Source: Thalassomonas sp. RHCl1 (GTDB lineage: Bacteria > Pseudomonadota > Gammaproteobacteria > Enterobacterales > Alteromonadaceae). Taken from it: a DNA stretch of 64,000 nucleotides. Positions 6,892 to 15,998 of this stretch are shown piece after piece; within the stretch, counting starts at the first letter, position 1; each line of letters starts with the position of its first letter. The notes under the pieces were generated by a model that ran no database searches, was not told where the DNA came from, and worked only from the letters and a program-made list of their open reading frames with translations. A program made the translations under genes and the position numbers. The DNA lies in NCBI RefSeq assembly GCF_947387555.1, contig NZ_CANDNZ010000003.1:1-64000 (forward strand), read 5' to 3'.

Positions 6892-7003
6892 AAAACAGCT
6901 AGTCAAATGCAGATAGACAAAAACCAGCCATGTTTACAAGAAAACCGTGCAAACCAAAAGCCGATTGCTAAAATGCAATTTTCTAATAAATGGAAGTATT
7001 ACA

Positions 7004-8068
7004 ATGAAAATGATTTCACTCTTCATAATCACAGCGGCAATCAACCTTTTAGCCATTAGCCCAGCTGAGGCCCAAGAACACAATCTGCCAGTATACTCCT
7101 GCGATACTTGTAGCGCAGCTAAAGCGATTACTGTTGCAAAACAACATTCAAACCCGCTTGAATGCCATTGGAACAATCCCCCAGGAACTGCACCACAACC
7201 GGGCGATCAATTTTGTGAAACAACATACAAATTATTAGCTGTCGCAAATCCATTAACACGCGAATCGTGGAAATTCAAAGTAACCACAAGCTCAAATAAT
7301 ATTTACGAAAAGCTTATAACTGTAGAGCAAATAAACTTTCTAGAACAAGAGTCGGAGCTTATTAGTTCTTTCTTTAATATTGACCATGAATTCCGCGAGG
7401 CTGTAACTAATGCAGCGACAACTGTAATGAGTAACAAAAAAAATAACATACTGAGTTCTAGTGAAGATTGCTCCGAGCACCCCATTAGCTGGTTCACAGT
7501 TCAGGGAAAAGAGAGAATGAAACTTAGAATGACGGCCGAAATTGAAAGGAAATTAAATGGCAGCAGCTGGTGGAGTAATATAACTGACAGAGTTTCTAGC
7601 GGCGCAGGGCTAGGCATAAGTAAAGATTCATTTCAGATCAGCGTTCAATTTGATATTAAAGAACGTCCAGTTTTTAGTCATATAACATGGAACGATCATA
7701 CAGAGAACTTACTTGCCTTTGAGGTAAGTTATGCCGGACATTTTTCTAGTTCAAACAACCAACGACTAGCACTATCGTTTAAATTGATAGAAGGTGCCAG
7801 TCGCATCGAAGGTTTCGGTCTAGAAAATTTGAACGCATCACGGGTTGATATGCGTGGTATGGAATTTAGCCAGTGTTTTATAGAGTTTTTTGAAGACCTT
7901 TTAGCAAGTGATGTAGAAGATATGATTTCAAGAGATGCAGGTGGATTTACCGTATCTCCAACCATTGGTTGGGGTGGTATGGGTAGTGGCGGTGGTTTAT
8001 GCACTACCACAGTTCATACCAGAGCAGGAAACCGCCAGCAAACATTTATTTTCCCGGTATCTTGCTAA
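7004..8068 (+). CDS. Secreted protein of unknown function
   Basis: A 354-residue protein with an N-terminal signal peptide (M-K-M-I-S-L-F-I-I-T-A-A, cleavage after AEA near residue 23). The start is the ATG at 7004 with GGAAG eight bases upstream; an earlier ATG at 6947 would bury the signal. It has several Cys (S-C-D-T-C near the mature N-terminus, two more at the end) that may pair in the periplasm, and a Gly-rich stretch GWGGMGSGGG near the C-terminus. No family is recognised. It stands alone between the integrase remnant and attC-like sites, so it is part of the accessory region. Confidence 0.6.
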   Translation: MKMISLFIITAAINLLAISPAEAQEHNLPVYSCDTCSAAKAITVAKQHSNPLECHWNNPPGTAPQPGDQFCETTYKLLAVANPLTRESWKFKVTTSSNNIYEKLITVEQINFLEQESELISSFFNIDHEFREAVTNAATTVMSNKKNNILSSSEDCSEHPISWFTVQGKERMKLRMTAEIERKLNGSSWWSNITDRVSSGAGLGISKDSFQISVQFDIKERPVFSHITWNDHTENLLAFEVSYAGHFSSSNNQRLALSFKLIEGASRIEGFGLENLNASRVDMRGMEFSQCFIEFFEDLLASDVEDMISRDAGGFTVSPTIGWGGMGSGGGLCTTTVHTRAGNRQQTFIFPVSC

Positions 8069-8197
8069 AGCGTGTTGATCTTTGCGGTATAAAAAGTAGA
8101 TGGCATGAAGACAAGGTATAATTGATTTCACCAAAAAACAGTTACGCCCATCAACATGCCAAGACTAATTAATGAAACTCTTGAAGGCATTATCTGT

Positions 8198-8343
8198 ATC
8201 GGTTCACACTCGAACTTACGCATCTTAAATCTGGATGCGGCTTCAACTAACAGTGGGAGCGGCTGCTAATTAATGCCACATTCGAGACATTAGATAGTTG
8301 GTACTTAAAGCTGATTTGGATTAGATTTTGTATCGATAACGCC
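8198..8343. repeat. Dispersed repeat copy B (partner at 299-443)
   Basis: Second copy of the repeat at the left edge, same orientation, with shared blocks CTTACGCATCTTAAATC, CTTCAACTA, CAGTGGGA, TGCCACA and TTAGATTTT. Its right end again runs into TATCGATAACGCC, the recombination end of an attC-like site. In one frame both copies end with the same residues (T-H-L-K-S-G-C, then F-N and a stop), which may be a decayed gene tail. Confidence 0.7.
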
Positions 8344-8415
8344 TAAATCACTAGTTGCTGAGGTTGGCATAGCAGATTTTGGCTATCCAGTTCTGTATTG
8401 ATTTAGATTAGGTAT
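8334..8415 (-). other. Degenerate attC-like site
   Basis: On the minus strand the ends are ACCTAATCTAAATCA and TGATTTAGGCGTTATCG, which pair with two extra bases. The inner arms are imperfect (CTGGATAGCC and GGCTATCCAG overlap this part). The GTTATCG end matches attC1, but the other core reads AAT instead of AAC, so the site is probably inactive. It directly abuts the next attC. Confidence 0.5.
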
Positions 8416-8468
8416 TGGTAACGCTTTAAGCAGCGGTATAGCGAATCCGCAGGTTTAACCTGTTAAGT
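8416..8468 (-). other. Short attC recombination site (53 bp)
   Basis: On the minus strand it reads ACTTAACAGGTTAAACCTGC at one end and GCTGCTTAAAGCGTTACCA at the other, with GCGG and CCGC as inner stem. ACTTAAC fits the RYYYAAC core exactly. Block order (GCGGATTC then TGCTTAAAGCG) parallels attC1, so it has the same orientation as the array at the left edge. Confidence 0.6.
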
Positions 8469-8611
8469 ATTATCATCAATTACAATTCTTAGGCCTGGCC
8501 CTTGTGGTGCTGACTCATCATATTCAAAATTGTACACAATAATATGTAATAGCATTAAATTTATATACTCTTTAATTGCCTGCTTTTGTTAGGTGATTGG
8601 TTTTAAGTCTA

Positions 8612-9508
8612 TTATGAATGAACAGGGCCTTTACCATAATACTGTAATATAGCTTCAATCAGGGCTTTAGTAGTTCTGCTTAACAGTCTATTTGAAGGAT
8701 AAATTAAATTTATTGCTATTGGATCGAGAGCGAAATCTTCTAAGACTTCGATTAGGTCGCCTGATTCAATGTATTTTCCGACGTATTGCACAGGTAATTG
8801 AGCCACTCCAATTCCTGACTTAGCAAAATCCAAGATACAAAATGCGTCATTTGTTTCTAATGTGCCGTCTATTTTCACTGCTTTCTTGAATCCTTCAATT
8901 TTATAATTCCAGCGTCTTGAATTAGACAATGCAGTATTAACAATGCAGTTATGTGAACTCAAATCAAATGGCGAATTGATTGAAGGCCTGTTTTCAAAAT
9001 AATCAGGACTTACTACAGTTTTAAAAGATATTTCAGAAATTTTTTTTGCGTAAAAGTTAGAATCAGATAAAACTCCTGACCGGATGGCTAAATCATAACC
9101 TTCTTCGACTATATTGACACTTCGGTTTTCCAATCTCAACACTATGTCTACATCAGGATTTTCAGCTTTAAATTGACCAATAACTTTTGAGATATCCTGT
9201 TGCCCTACCATAACAGGAGTAGTGACTTTCACGCGGCCAGAAAGTTTGTCGCTTGCATCTGAGTTATCCTTTAAATAGTCAATTTGATTTAAAATCACTT
9301 CCATCCTACTTAAATACTCTTTCCCGTCTTGGGTTAAGTGAAAAGAGCGTGTCGTACGGTGAATTAAGCGTCTTCCTAGCCAATTTTCTAGTTCACTTAT
9401 TTGTCTACTAACGGCTGAAGGAACAATGTTGAGTTTGTCTGCGGCACCAGTAAAGCTATTACTTTCTGCTACCTGCCTAAATACTTGCATTGATTTTATT
9501 ACATCCAT
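8612..9508 (-). CDS. LysR-family transcriptional regulator
   Basis: A 298-residue protein. Residues 1-62 are the LysR winged helix-turn-helix (S-F-T-G-A-A-D-K-L-N-I-V-P-S-A-V-S-R-Q-I); residues 90-295 are the periplasmic-binding-like effector domain with the G-Y-D-L-A-I-R-S-G motif. It is divergent from an SDR/SDR/nitroreductase set starting at 9656, the usual layout for a LysR protein controlling its neighbours. The closest named relatives are of the AaeR/DmlR type, but the effector cannot be read from the sequence. Confidence 0.9.
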   Translation of the reverse strand: MDVIKSMQVFRQVAESNSFTGAADKLNIVPSAVSRQISELENWLGRRLIHRTTRSFHLTQDGKEYLSRMEVILNQIDYLKDNSDASDKLSGRVKVTTPVMVGQQDISKVIGQFKAENPDVDIVLRLENRSVNIVEEGYDLAIRSGVLSDSNFYAKKISEISFKTVVSPDYFENRPSINSPFDLSSHNCIVNTALSNSRRWNYKIEGFKKAVKIDGTLETNDAFCILDFAKSGIGVAQLPVQYVGKYIESGDLIEVLEDFALDPIAINLIYPSNRLLSRTTKALIEAILQYYGKGPVHS

Positions 9509-9655
9509 CAGTATTCCTTTTTATTATTCAGTTTTACTCACAAATGAATTCATATTTTTGTTATTTTTTAAATAATTTGCAAGTGCAATACTAGCTTCAC
9601 ATTAGCTAAACAGCTAAATAAATCTGTAAACAACCTCGACAAAAACAGGAAAGCG

Positions 9656-10258
9656 ATGATGAAAATAGTATTAATTGGTGCAACAGGCACAATCGGTAAA
9701 GCAGTATCAAACGAACTAAAAAAGCACGAGGTGATCTGTGTTGGCTTTAAAGGTGGCGACTATCAAGCAAACATTGAAGACAGAGCGTCTTTAAAAGCCT
9801 TGTTTGATAAAATTGGTGAAGTTGATGCCATTGTTTCTACTACAGGTATGATTGCATTCGCTCCAGTTGAAGACCTAACGTTTGAACAAATCAAAGCATC
9901 AGTCGACAGCAAGTTACTTGGCCAAATCAACATATTCCAGGTTGGTCGCGAATATGTTCGTGAAGGCGGAAGCATCACTTTGTCATCAGGTGTATTAGCA
10001 CAATATCCAATGCACAGCGGTTCAGCAGCAAGTTTGGTTAATGCAGCAATAGATTCTTTCGTCAAGGCTACGGCATTTGAGATTGGTAGTAAGTTGAAAG
10101 TAAATAGCGTTAGCCCTCGTTTCGTAAAAGAAACAATGGAAATGATGGGAATGGATAGCGCTAGCGGTATTTCTGCCGCAGATACAGCCAAGGCCTATGC
10201 GCACGCCGTTACGACCAGTGAAACTGGTCAATCATTTGATGTAGTTGATTACATCTAA
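9656..10258 (+). CDS. Short-chain dehydrogenase, atypical active site
   Basis: A 200-residue Rossmann protein with G-A-T-G-T-I-G at residues 8-14 for NAD(P) binding and a compact SDR core. The usual catalytic Tyr-x3-Lys is not present: the position after the S-S-G-V-L strand reads SGSAASLVNAA. This matches a small SDR family annotated simply as short-chain dehydrogenase; catalysis may differ from classical SDRs. AGGA lies five to seven bases before a doubled ATG. It is first in a plus-strand series with a classical SDR and a nitroreductase, divergent from LysR. Confidence 0.8.
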   Translation: MMKIVLIGATGTIGKAVSNELKKHEVICVGFKGGDYQANIEDRASLKALFDKIGEVDAIVSTTGMIAFAPVEDLTFEQIKASVDSKLLGQINIFQVGREYVREGGSITLSSGVLAQYPMHSGSAASLVNAAIDSFVKATAFEIGSKLKVNSVSPRFVKETMEMMGMDSASGISAADTAKAYAHAVTTSETGQSFDVVDYI

Positions 10259-10366
10259 TTTATCAATATTCCTCTGCGGAACAATTAATCCGGCTGACTT
10301 GTATGCCAATTTCGTCCGAATTGAGAGTGATGCAGAGTCTTTTACAGAAAAACAATAGGTGAAGTC

Positions 10367-11134
10367 ATGTCGAATACAGAAAAATCAGCGATTGTAACTG
10401 GCGGCGGCTCTGGTATGGGCGCTGCGACTGCGAGAAAACTCTTAGAAAATGGCTGGTCTGTAACTATCTTTGGGCGAACAAAAGCAAAACTAGACAAATT
10501 CTTGGCTGATATTGGTCAACCTGACAAAATTCATGCGGTTCAAGGCGATGTAAGTCAACGTGATGATGTACAAAACTTGATTAATTCGCACATTGCCAAA
10601 TTTGGCCGTTTGGATGGTTTAGTTAATAGTGCTGGGGTCGCTATTGGTGGCTCGATTAGCGAAGTAACCCTTGATGACTGGAAACAGGTGATGTCGATTA
10701 ATGTTGAAGGGGTTTTCAATACTATTAGTTTGGCAGTTGAGCATTTGAAGAAAGTCGGTGGTTCTATCGTCAATGTATCTTCTGTTTCTGGTTTAGGAGG
10801 CGACTGGGGTTTTAGTCCCTACAATGCTTCTAAAGGGGCATTAAGTAACTTTACCCGTGCACTTGCACTAGAACTGGGTAATCAAGGTATGCGTGTCAAC
10901 GCAGTTGCTCCCAGCCTTACAGACACTGATATGACGAGTTTTCTTACCGAGAGTGATGAAATGATGGCACTGTTTAAAAGTCGTAACCCCATTGGAAGAG
11001 CAGCAAGGCCCGACGAAATAGCCTCCGCCATCATCTTCCTGTTAAGCGATGACGCCAGTTTTATCAATGGTGTTGACTTGCCCGTAGATGGCGGTATTTC
11101 AGCATCAAATGGTCAGCCAAATTTCTTCGGGTAA
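10367..11134 (+). CDS. Classical SDR oxidoreductase
   Basis: A 255-residue short-chain dehydrogenase of usual length. It has the cofactor loop TGGGSGMG (11-18), N-S-A-G (87-90), catalytic Ser in N-V-S-S-V-S (136-141) and Y152-x3-K156. The C-terminal D-G-G motif is typical of 3-oxoacyl-reductase-like SDRs, but the substrate is not determined. It lies 108 bases after the first SDR and 46 bases before the nitroreductase; co-regulation by the divergent LysR is likely. Confidence 0.88.
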   Translation: MSNTEKSAIVTGGGSGMGAATARKLLENGWSVTIFGRTKAKLDKFLADIGQPDKIHAVQGDVSQRDDVQNLINSHIAKFGRLDGLVNSAGVAIGGSISEVTLDDWKQVMSINVEGVFNTISLAVEHLKKVGGSIVNVSSVSGLGGDWGFSPYNASKGALSNFTRALALELGNQGMRVNAVAPSLTDTDMTSFLTESDEMMALFKSRNPIGRAARPDEIASAIIFLLSDDASFINGVDLPVDGGISASNGQPNFFG

Positions 11135-11180
11135 ATCCCTTGAGCTACTTAGCCGTATTCAAAAAGAAGGGAAATGAAAT

Positions 11181-11837
11181 ATGTTAAAACATCCAATAAT
11201 TGTCGATCTTGAAAAACGCAAGACTTCTAAAAAGTACGATCCATCAAAGCGAGTGCCTCCAGAAAAAATGGAGATTCTATATGATTCTTTGCGTTTGACT
11301 GCATCGTCGATAAATTCCCAACCCTGGAAATTTATCGTTATTGAAAGCAGGTCAGCTAAACAGCGATTGGCAAAGACTTTTTCTCGTAAAAACCCTCATA
11401 ACAAAAAGCATGTTTTTGACGGGTCGCACGTCATCTTGTTTGCCCATAACCCCAAATATTCAATCTATGATTATGCCAAAGTGGTTGATGCTGATATTGC
11501 AAATGGCAGAGGAGTGATTGAAGACCGGGATAAGTATTTAGCCAAATTCTCGTTTGCTGAACTAAAAACTGATTTGTCTGGCAACAATGCGGAGTGGACT
11601 AAGGCTCAGGTATACATAGCGCTTGGCAATGCACTTCATACACTTGCAAGGTTAGATGTGGATGGAACTGCTATGGAAGGTATTGATCCAGAATTAATTA
11701 GTCAAGAGTTTGAGGATGAATTAGCTGGGTATGTGTGTGAAGTTGCACTTGCTGTTGGCTATCACCACCCTGAAGGAACGAATGCTAAGCTCCCAAAATC
11801 AAGACTGGCAAAAGAAGACATAATACAAGTGCTTTAG
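11181..11837 (+). CDS. Nitroreductase-family FMN oxidoreductase
   Basis: A 218-residue protein of the NfsB-like nitroreductase family: R-K-T-S-K-K-Y-D near the N-terminus for FMN phosphate contact, S-S-I-N-S-Q-P-W-K-F near 37-46, and V-A-L-A-V-G-Y near 189-195. It would reduce quinones, nitro compounds or enals with NAD(P)H. AGAAGGGAA precedes the ATG. It is the third plus-strand gene after the two SDRs, suggesting a reductive detoxification set under the LysR protein at 8612. Confidence 0.85.
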   Translation: MLKHPIIVDLEKRKTSKKYDPSKRVPPEKMEILYDSLRLTASSINSQPWKFIVIESRSAKQRLAKTFSRKNPHNKKHVFDGSHVILFAHNPKYSIYDYAKVVDADIANGRGVIEDRDKYLAKFSFAELKTDLSGNNAEWTKAQVYIALGNALHTLARLDVDGTAMEGIDPELISQEFEDELAGYVCEVALAVGYHHPEGTNAKLPKSRLAKEDIIQVL

Positions 11838-12102
11838 GCTTCAGTTTTAGTAAAGAGTACTAAGTAGATATTAGGAGAAACTTATGAAATTAAGCTAATG
11901 CCACACTGCGGACATAAGGTGAATAAGTCTTAACTTGATCTATCGGCTCTATTATTAGGATGCAATCAAACCTGATAGTCGCATTTGTGTTGGTATCGGC
12001 CGCTTATGCGACTTATTTATTGAATTTTATCCAGGTGCTTTTCTCTGACCTTTACAGGATTCTGAAAACCAGTCAATAGTTCCCCGTTACAGGGTTTAGC
12101 TA

Positions 12103-12750
12103 CTACTTCTGCTCTGCTTTCTTAGCAACGATAAAGTAACTAGATGCTCCTTTGTATAACTCTTCTGCTTCAATCGTTTGAAATTTTTCACTTTTTATCA
12201 AATGATCAATATCTGTACTTCTATACCTTCGAATTGAAATTGGGATTACTCCTATTTTGGACAGTATCCTCACAAGATACATTTGCATCGAAACTAACAA
12301 TGACTTTCTGCCTTTTAAGCAAGGAGTTGAAGAAATAAATAGACCGTCAGTTTTTAATAATTCATATATTCTATCGATGGCCTTAACAGGGTTTTCTATT
12401 GTATGAAGCATATTGAAGGCTAGAATCACATCAAAAGATTCTTTTTTGTACTTTTTGTCAAAGATTGTGGTTTGGGAAAAAGAAATATTCTCAACATTAC
12501 CATCAGCTGCTTTATTTTTTGCAATTTCAATCATCTCTGATGATATATCGATAGCATGAATTTCTTTAACCAGGCTGGAAAACTCACAAGACTTCGTACC
12601 TGTACCACAGCCATAGTCTAAAATAGTTTTATTGTTACTGAGGTATTTTTTGGCTTTTTCTCCTGTTTGGTGATGAATATATTCAAAACGTTCCTCCGAC
12701 TTATCATATCCTTTTGATGCTTTATCCCAGAATTCTTCATCTTTATACAT
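12103..12750 (-). CDS. SAM-dependent methyltransferase
   Basis: A 215-residue class I methyltransferase. Motif I is I-L-D-Y-G-C-G-T-G-T (about 43-52), followed by an acidic residue (H-A-I-D-I-S) and D-V-I-L-A-F-N-M-L-H for motif IV. The layout W-D-K-A-S-K-G-Y-D-K-S at the N-terminus is typical of small-molecule methyltransferases of the UbiE/Tam type. The substrate is unknown. It is divergent from the LysR gene at 12890. Confidence 0.85.
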   Translation of the reverse strand: MYKDEEFWDKASKGYDKSEERFEYIHHQTGEKAKKYLSNNKTILDYGCGTGTKSCEFSSLVKEIHAIDISSEMIEIAKNKAADGNVENISFSQTTIFDKKYKKESFDVILAFNMLHTIENPVKAIDRIYELLKTDGLFISSTPCLKGRKSLLVSMQMYLVRILSKIGVIPISIRRYRSTDIDHLIKSEKFQTIEAEELYKGASSYFIVAKKAEQK

Positions 12751-12889
12751 ATTTAAAACCCAGTTCGTGTTTTTAGTACTTTTAAACTACACCGACTATC
12801 AAGCTTCGAGATAGTCTAACTTGTTTTCTCAGTATTTTATCAATGCTAATATGAATAAGTAGAGCTAAATTTGAATAACAGGTATTCAT

Positions 12890-13798
12890 ATGAGTATAGA
12901 TTGGAAGTCGATAGATTTTGATTGGAATAGAGCAAGAGCTTTCCTTGCAACAGCAGAGTTAGGGTCATTGTCTGCTGCTGCAAAAGCCTTGAGTTGTTCT
13001 CAGCCTACATTAAGCAGGCAGGTTAATGCTTTGGAGGATGAGCTTAAAGTCGCGTTATTTGAACGTGTGGGGAAAGGACTAGAGTTAACACCTAATGGCA
13101 TAGAGCTACTGGAATACGTGAGAGAAATGGGCAATGCAGCTTCCTTTTTCTCACTAGCTGCATCAGGCAAAGCTGAATCTATAGAGGGCAATGTGTGTAT
13201 TAGCGCATCAGAAATCATGGCTGCTTATGAGCTGCCAGCTATCGTTGCTAAATTAAGGAAGGCTGAACCTAAAATCGCTGTGGAAGTCATAGCGTCTAGC
13301 GCAAGCAGCGACCTGAAAAGAAGAGAAGCAGATATAGCTCTGAGGTCTTATAGGCCTACGCAACAAGATTTAATTGCAAAAAAAATCAGAGATGATGACT
13401 TTTTTCTTTATGCAACAAAACAGTACTTAAATTCTATCGGCTCTCCTAAAACGATTGATGACTTTAATAAAGCTGATTTTATCGGGCTGCCAGATTCAAT
13501 GAGAATAATCTCGATGTTGAATCAACGAGGACTTTACCTCACGCAAGATAATTTCTCATTAACGACAAGTAACCATACTGTCTATTGGGAACTACTTAAA
13601 CAGGGAGGTGGAATTGGTTTTATACCAGAAACACTAGGAAGCTCAGAAGGTGGAGTTGAAAAAGTATTACCCCAACTAGGCCCTTACTCTACTGAACTCT
13701 GGCTTGTTACTCACCGAGAACTCAGGACAAACAGACGAATTAGATATGTTTTTGATTTCCTAAGCGATGAATTAACAAAAAATAAATACGCTACCTGA
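12890..13798 (+). CDS. LysR-family transcriptional regulator
   Basis: A 302-residue LysR protein. The helix-turn-helix is at about residues 20-60 (G-S-L-S-A-A-A-K-A-L-S-C-S-Q-P-T-L-S-R-Q), with the effector domain after residue 95. It is divergent from the methyltransferase with 139 bp between them, which suggests it may control that gene. A GTG-free start with weak ribosome site; the ATG chosen gives the usual family N-terminus. Unrelated in close sequence to the LysR at 8612. Confidence 0.88.
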   Translation: MSIDWKSIDFDWNRARAFLATAELGSLSAAAKALSCSQPTLSRQVNALEDELKVALFERVGKGLELTPNGIELLEYVREMGNAASFFSLAASGKAESIEGNVCISASEIMAAYELPAIVAKLRKAEPKIAVEVIASSASSDLKRREADIALRSYRPTQQDLIAKKIRDDDFFLYATKQYLNSIGSPKTIDDFNKADFIGLPDSMRIISMLNQRGLYLTQDNFSLTTSNHTVYWELLKQGGGIGFIPETLGSSEGGVEKVLPQLGPYSTELWLVTHRELRTNRRIRYVFDFLSDELTKNKYAT

Positions 13799-13969
13799 AT
13801 ATTACTGCGGGCCATTAAATACCTGCTAATCGCTCATTACTGCCTGTCAGGTGAACATGAACCTATTTATCAATACTGTAAGGTCAGGCATGAGCTACTA
13901 CAGATTAACCCCCTAGAATTCAAATTTGGCAGCTCAAGTTAAAACTTATTCACATACGCTAGTTACACC

Positions 13970-15256
13970 TTAACCGTTAACAAATTCAACGTAAAATTTT
14001 GCCCCGCCTAAGCTCGAGCTATTACTTACCGAAATTGTCGCATCGTAATGGCTTAATAACTCTTTCGTGATTGCTAAACCAAGCCCGCTACCGCTTCTGT
14101 CCGATTGATTTTCCCGCCAAAAGCGCTCAAAGATCTGCTCCTGCATTTCACCGGCTATGCCTTTCCCCGAGTCTTCAACCGAAAAAGCCTTGTCCGATAT
14201 CGAGACTTTAATCTCGGCGCCGAGCGGAGTGTGTTTGATGGCATTCTCTAACAGGTTTTTTACTATGACAGTCAACTCTCCTTCGTCGGCCTTTACGGTG
14301 CCGGCATCACTGTTATCCACCAATTCCAATGCCTGATCTTTATCAACCGCCATAGGCGCAAGGTGCGAACAAACATTTTTAATCACATCCGCCAGAATAA
14401 GATCTGACAGCTGTTGCCCCGTCATATTTTGCGCCCTGGACAAGTCAAGCAATTGTTCGACGATGCGGGATATGTATTGGGCATCGTTAATCAGCTGCTC
14501 CTTGGCCGGCGATGACGGTATTTTCAGCTCTAAGCGGTTTAAAAATATCGTCAGCGGGGTACGCAGTTCATGTGCGGCATCGGCAATAAAGCGCTTTTGT
14601 TGCTCGAAACTATTTTCCACCTTTTCAAGCGCATCATTCATGGCGCTGGCGATGGGAAACAGCTCTCTGGGAACGTCCTGCACCTGGATACGCTGTTTAA
14701 GATCTTCAGGTTTTATCTTTTGGATCTTTACGGTCAAGGCATTAGCCGGCTTGACAACCAGCCGTATGGCAATAAAACCTACCGATAAAAACAGTAAAAA
14801 AGCGACCAGGATAATACCTATGGCAACATCGACAATCGTCGCCTCAACCGCTTCATTAGCCAAATCTTTTAACAGGTCGCTGCGGGCAATATCAAAGTAG
14901 TAATTTTGCTGTCCTATGGTCACTTCCATGCGATGCAGGCTGATGTTCCTGTTTTCAAGGCGCGAGTGATATAAGGGAATATTTAAACCAATACCATTGA
15001 ATAAATAACCCTGCGTTTCCTCGGGCACGGAAAGCATAACCAGCCGGCCGCTATCAATATCAACCAGACGATAAGCCAGGTTGGAATATAAGGCATCAAA
15101 ACCCCATTTCAGCTCAACTTCAGAGTCATCGAGTTTAATATCACCGGCATCGTCTATATATAAAGTTTCCGCCATATCTTCATTTAAGCCCTTCATGCTA
15201 TGTTTAAGCGACAGCTCGGCAAACTTCTCCGAAAAAACCAAAAATATCACCAGCAA
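13970..15256 (-). CDS. Sensor histidine kinase, start uncertain
   Basis: A 428-residue kinase counted from TTG at 15256. It has a periplasmic region after TM1, a second membrane segment near 142-166, HAMP, an H-box (F-I-A-D-A-A-H-E-L-R-T-P-L, His229), N-box V-K-N-L-L-E-N-A-I-K-H, G1 D-S-G-K-G-I and G2 G-S-G-L-G-L. The frame stays open upstream to 15349 and encodes more of TM1 (P-A-R-S-I-A-S-R-L-L-I-Y-F-I), as in QseC-type kinases, but holds no ATG, GTG or TTG there; ATT at 15313 or CTG at 15298 are candidates. The regulator gene just upstream stops at 15333, so translation may be coupled. It phosphorylates that regulator. Confidence 0.85.
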   Translation of the reverse strand: MLVIFLVFSEKFAELSLKHSMKGLNEDMAETLYIDDAGDIKLDDSEVELKWGFDALYSNLAYRLVDIDSGRLVMLSVPEETQGYLFNGIGLNIPLYHSRLENRNISLHRMEVTIGQQNYYFDIARSDLLKDLANEAVEATIVDVAIGIILVAFLLFLSVGFIAIRLVVKPANALTVKIQKIKPEDLKQRIQVQDVPRELFPIASAMNDALEKVENSFEQQKRFIADAAHELRTPLTIFLNRLELKIPSSPAKEQLINDAQYISRIVEQLLDLSRAQNMTGQQLSDLILADVIKNVCSHLAPMAVDKDQALELVDNSDAGTVKADEGELTVIVKNLLENAIKHTPLGAEIKVSISDKAFSVEDSGKGIAGEMQEQIFERFWRENQSDRSGSGLGLAITKELLSHYDATISVSNSSSLGGAKFYVEFVNG

Positions 15257-15332
15257 TAAGCCGAAGAAAATACTGCCGGACGAGATAAAATAAATCAGTA
15301 ACCGGCTGGCAATCGAGCGGGCCGGTTTTACT

Positions 15333-15998
15333 TTACTTGAGCAGATAACCTATTCCCCTGATAGTGGTGATTTTTGTTGTTGCCCCGCTGTCGCTGAGTT
15401 TTTTCCTCACCCTGTGCACAGCCACCTGCAGGGCGTTATCGGAGAGGGCATAGCCGTCCTGGTAAATCATATCCTCCAGCGACTCTTTAGAAACGGTCAA
15501 GCCAACGTTACGCATCAAGCTGGCTAAAATGGCGTGTTCGGTTTTGCCCATCACCAGGTTGTTGCCGTCCACAGTTACCGCTTTAGAGATAACATCCATA
15601 CTGACATTGCCGGCGGTTAACCGGGTATTGGAGAGGGCATTGGGACGGCGCAGCAGGGCACGTAACCTGGCGATCAGCTCGTCAACGGCAAAGGGCTTGA
15701 TCAGGTAATCGTCGGCGCCATGATTAAGCCCCTTAATTCTGTCCTGCACTCCTCCCCTGGCGGTAAGAATCAGTACCGGCACCATATTCCCGGCCCGGCG
15801 CAAGCCTTTTAATACCTCGATACCGTCGATATCGGGTAAACCCAAGTCAAGAATAATGGCGCCATAACTGCTCTCTTGCAGGTATAGCCTTTGCTCGCCG
15901 GCGCTTCTGGCAATGTCCGACAAATAACCTTCCTGAGACAATGCCTCCCGGATAAATTCGGCCAGTTCGCCGTTGTCTTCGGTAATGAGTATTCTCAA
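15333..15998 (-). CDS. OmpR-family response regulator
   Basis: A 221-residue two-domain regulator. The receiver (1-115) has the acidic pair E7-D8, phosphoacceptor Asp51 in I-I-L-D-L-G-L-P-D, and K101-region L-I-K-P-F. The C-terminal 125-221 is a winged helix with R-G-I-G-Y-L-L at the end. It overlaps the RND pump gene by four bases and is followed by its kinase. It probably regulates the mipA/RND operon in response to envelope stress or a substrate; direct targets are not visible. Confidence 0.9.
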   Translation of the reverse strand: MRILITEDNGELAEFIREALSQEGYLSDIARSAGEQRLYLQESSYGAIILDLGLPDIDGIEVLKGLRRAGNMVPVLILTARGGVQDRIKGLNHGADDYLIKPFAVDELIARLRALLRRPNALSNTRLTAGNVSMDVISKAVTVDGNNLVMGKTEHAILASLMRNVGLTVSKESLEDMIYQDGYALSDNALQVAVHRVRKKLSDSGATTKITTIRGIGYLLK

